From: Couchioplanes azureus | GTDB lineage: Bacteria; Actinomycetota; Actinomycetes; Mycobacteriales; Micromonosporaceae | Assembly: GCF_014648355.1 (NCBI RefSeq) | Contig: NZ_BMQY01000003.1 | Span: forward strand, 393,916-457,915 | Direction of reading: 5' to 3' | Length of the DNA: 64,000 nt | In this document: positions 63,339-64,000 of the stretch, in pieces | Numbering within the stretch: the first letter of the stretch is position 1 | How the letters are laid out: each line of letters starts with the position of its first letter | Notes under the pieces: generated by a model | Told to the model about the DNA's origin: nothing | The model's input: the letters and a program-made list of their open reading frames with translations, nothing else | Databases searched by the model: none | Made by a program: the position numbers and the translations under genes

Positions 63339-63384
63339 ATCTGCGGTGTCCCGACCGCACGATCCCCTTGAATGCCGGGCGCGT

Positions 63385-64000
63385 CTAGTACGCGCCTGCG
63401 CCCCGCGTCACGACCATCACGGTCCGCATGAGGATGACCAGGTCCACGGTGAGTGACCAGTTCTCCACATACTGCAGGTCGAGCCGGATCGAGTCCTCCC
63501 ACGACAGATCCGACCGGCCGCTCACCTGCCACAGCCCGGTCATGCCCGGCTTGACCATCAACCGCCGGCGCATGTCCTGCGGGTACTGCTCCACCTCGCT
63601 GGGCAGCGGCGGCCGCGGCCCCACCAGCGACATCTCACCCAGCAGCACGTTGATGAGCTGGGGCAGCTCGTCCAGCGAATACCGGCGCAGCCAGCGGCCG
63701 GAACGGGTGATCCGGGGATCGTCACGCATCTTGAACAGCACGCCGGAGAACTCGTTCTGCTCGCGCATGGCGGCGAAGCGCGCCTCCGCGTCGGTGTGCA
63801 TCGTCCGGAACTTCACCATCCGGAACGTCTCGCCGCCCCGGGCGACGCGTACCTGCCGGAAGAAGACCGGCCCCCCGGTGTCGAGCTTGATGATCAGCGC
63901 GATCGCCAGGAAGACCGGCGCCAGCAGCACCAGCAGCAGGGCCGCCACCGAGACGTCGAAGACCGACTTGATCAGCCGCCGGCCGCCGGACAGGCGGGGG
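63385..64000 (-). CDS. Undecaprenyl-phosphate sugar phosphotransferase (priming transferase), partial
   Basis: The C-terminal catalytic domain of a WbaP/ExoY-type priming enzyme; the N terminus is outside the window. Visible are KSVFDVSVAALLLVLLAPVF, PVFFRQVRVARGGETFRMVK, KFRTMHTDAEARF, RYSLDELPQLINVLLGEMSL with VGPRPPLPSEVE, and KPGMTGLWQVSGRSDL. It transfers a sugar phosphate to undecaprenyl phosphate and starts the repeat unit. It opens the leftward polymer cluster; the PAP2 gene begins 46 bases after its stop. Confidence 0.93.
   Translation of the reverse strand, partial: PRLSGGRRLIKSVFDVSVAALLLVLLAPVFLAIALIIKLDTGGPVFFRQVRVARGGETFRMVKFRTMHTDAEARFAAMREQNEFSGVLFKMRDDPRITRSGRWLRRYSLDELPQLINVLLGEMSLVGPRPPLPSEVEQYPQDMRRRLMVKPGMTGLWQVSGRSDLSWEDSIRLDLQYVENWSLTVDLVILMRTVMVVTRGAGAY

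Overview
The window is about 70% or more G+C, with tightly packed genes, frequent 4-nt ATGA/GTGA overlaps, GTG/TTG starts and almost no intergenic DNA. Gene content (WYL-free two-component and TetR regulators, pyruvate phosphate dikinase, SulP-carbonic anhydrase, Calx-beta surface protein, polymer cluster) fits an actinomycete; a Micromonosporaceae member such as Actinoplanes is my best guess, and that is inference from composition and gene style rather than from a marker gene. No rRNA, tRNA, CRISPR array, insertion sequence or prophage gene was recognised.\n\nLayout. 1-2026: the N-terminal part of an AraC-type regulator, a decayed DUF998 membrane-protein gene, a SAM methyltransferase. 2174-7706: a Gfo/Idh/MocA oxidoreductase facing a leftward operon with a YchJ-like protein, tryptophan 2,3-dioxygenase, kynureninase, an amidohydrolase and a serine hydrolase (tryptophan degradation to anthranilate). 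7739-14012: a stand-alone chemoreceptor signalling module, two tandem copies of a small unknown protein, a SulP transporter-carbonic anhydrase fusion, and pyruvate phosphate dikinase. 14282-22625: a rightward cluster with a carboxylate-amine ligase/ATP-grasp fusion, an N-acetylglutaminylglutamine-amidotransferase-like enzyme and an S9 peptidase (probable peptide-type osmolyte or dipeptide-amide pathway), then an MFS carrier and a membrane protein. 22675-24101: an NmrA-type reductase controlled by a SoxR-type regulator through a recognisable operator.\n\n24515-29108 is a leftward four-gene redox/nucleotide signalling operon: NAD kinase fused to an acetyltransferase-like domain, a UBP zinc-finger protein, a receiver domain fused to a thioredoxin-reductase-like flavoprotein, and a cNMP-binding histidine kinase. 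30337-33345 is a molybdate operon (HTH-TOBE regulator, modA, modB, modC). 33507-36883 has a two-component system and small membrane/acetyltransferase genes. 37101-41660 has an alkyl-DHAP-synthase-like flavoprotein, a lipid kinase, a TetR regulator and a GlpD-like dehydrogenase around one 17-bp divergent gap, which suggests ether- or glycerolipid metabolism. 41686-46095 is a TetR-controlled heterodimeric ABC exporter.\n\n46161-64000 is surface and polymer biology: a large secreted Calx-beta protein preceded by a cyclic-di-GMP-I riboswitch, a secreted GH16 glycoside hydrolase, and a leftward exopolysaccharide cluster (priming sugar transferase, PAP2-like protein, PssDE-like glycosyltransferase, secreted beta-propeller protein, Wzz-like chain-length protein, GT2, polymerase/ligase, flippase, sulfotransferase). 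The riboswitch ties at least the Calx-beta protein to the motile/sessile second messenger.
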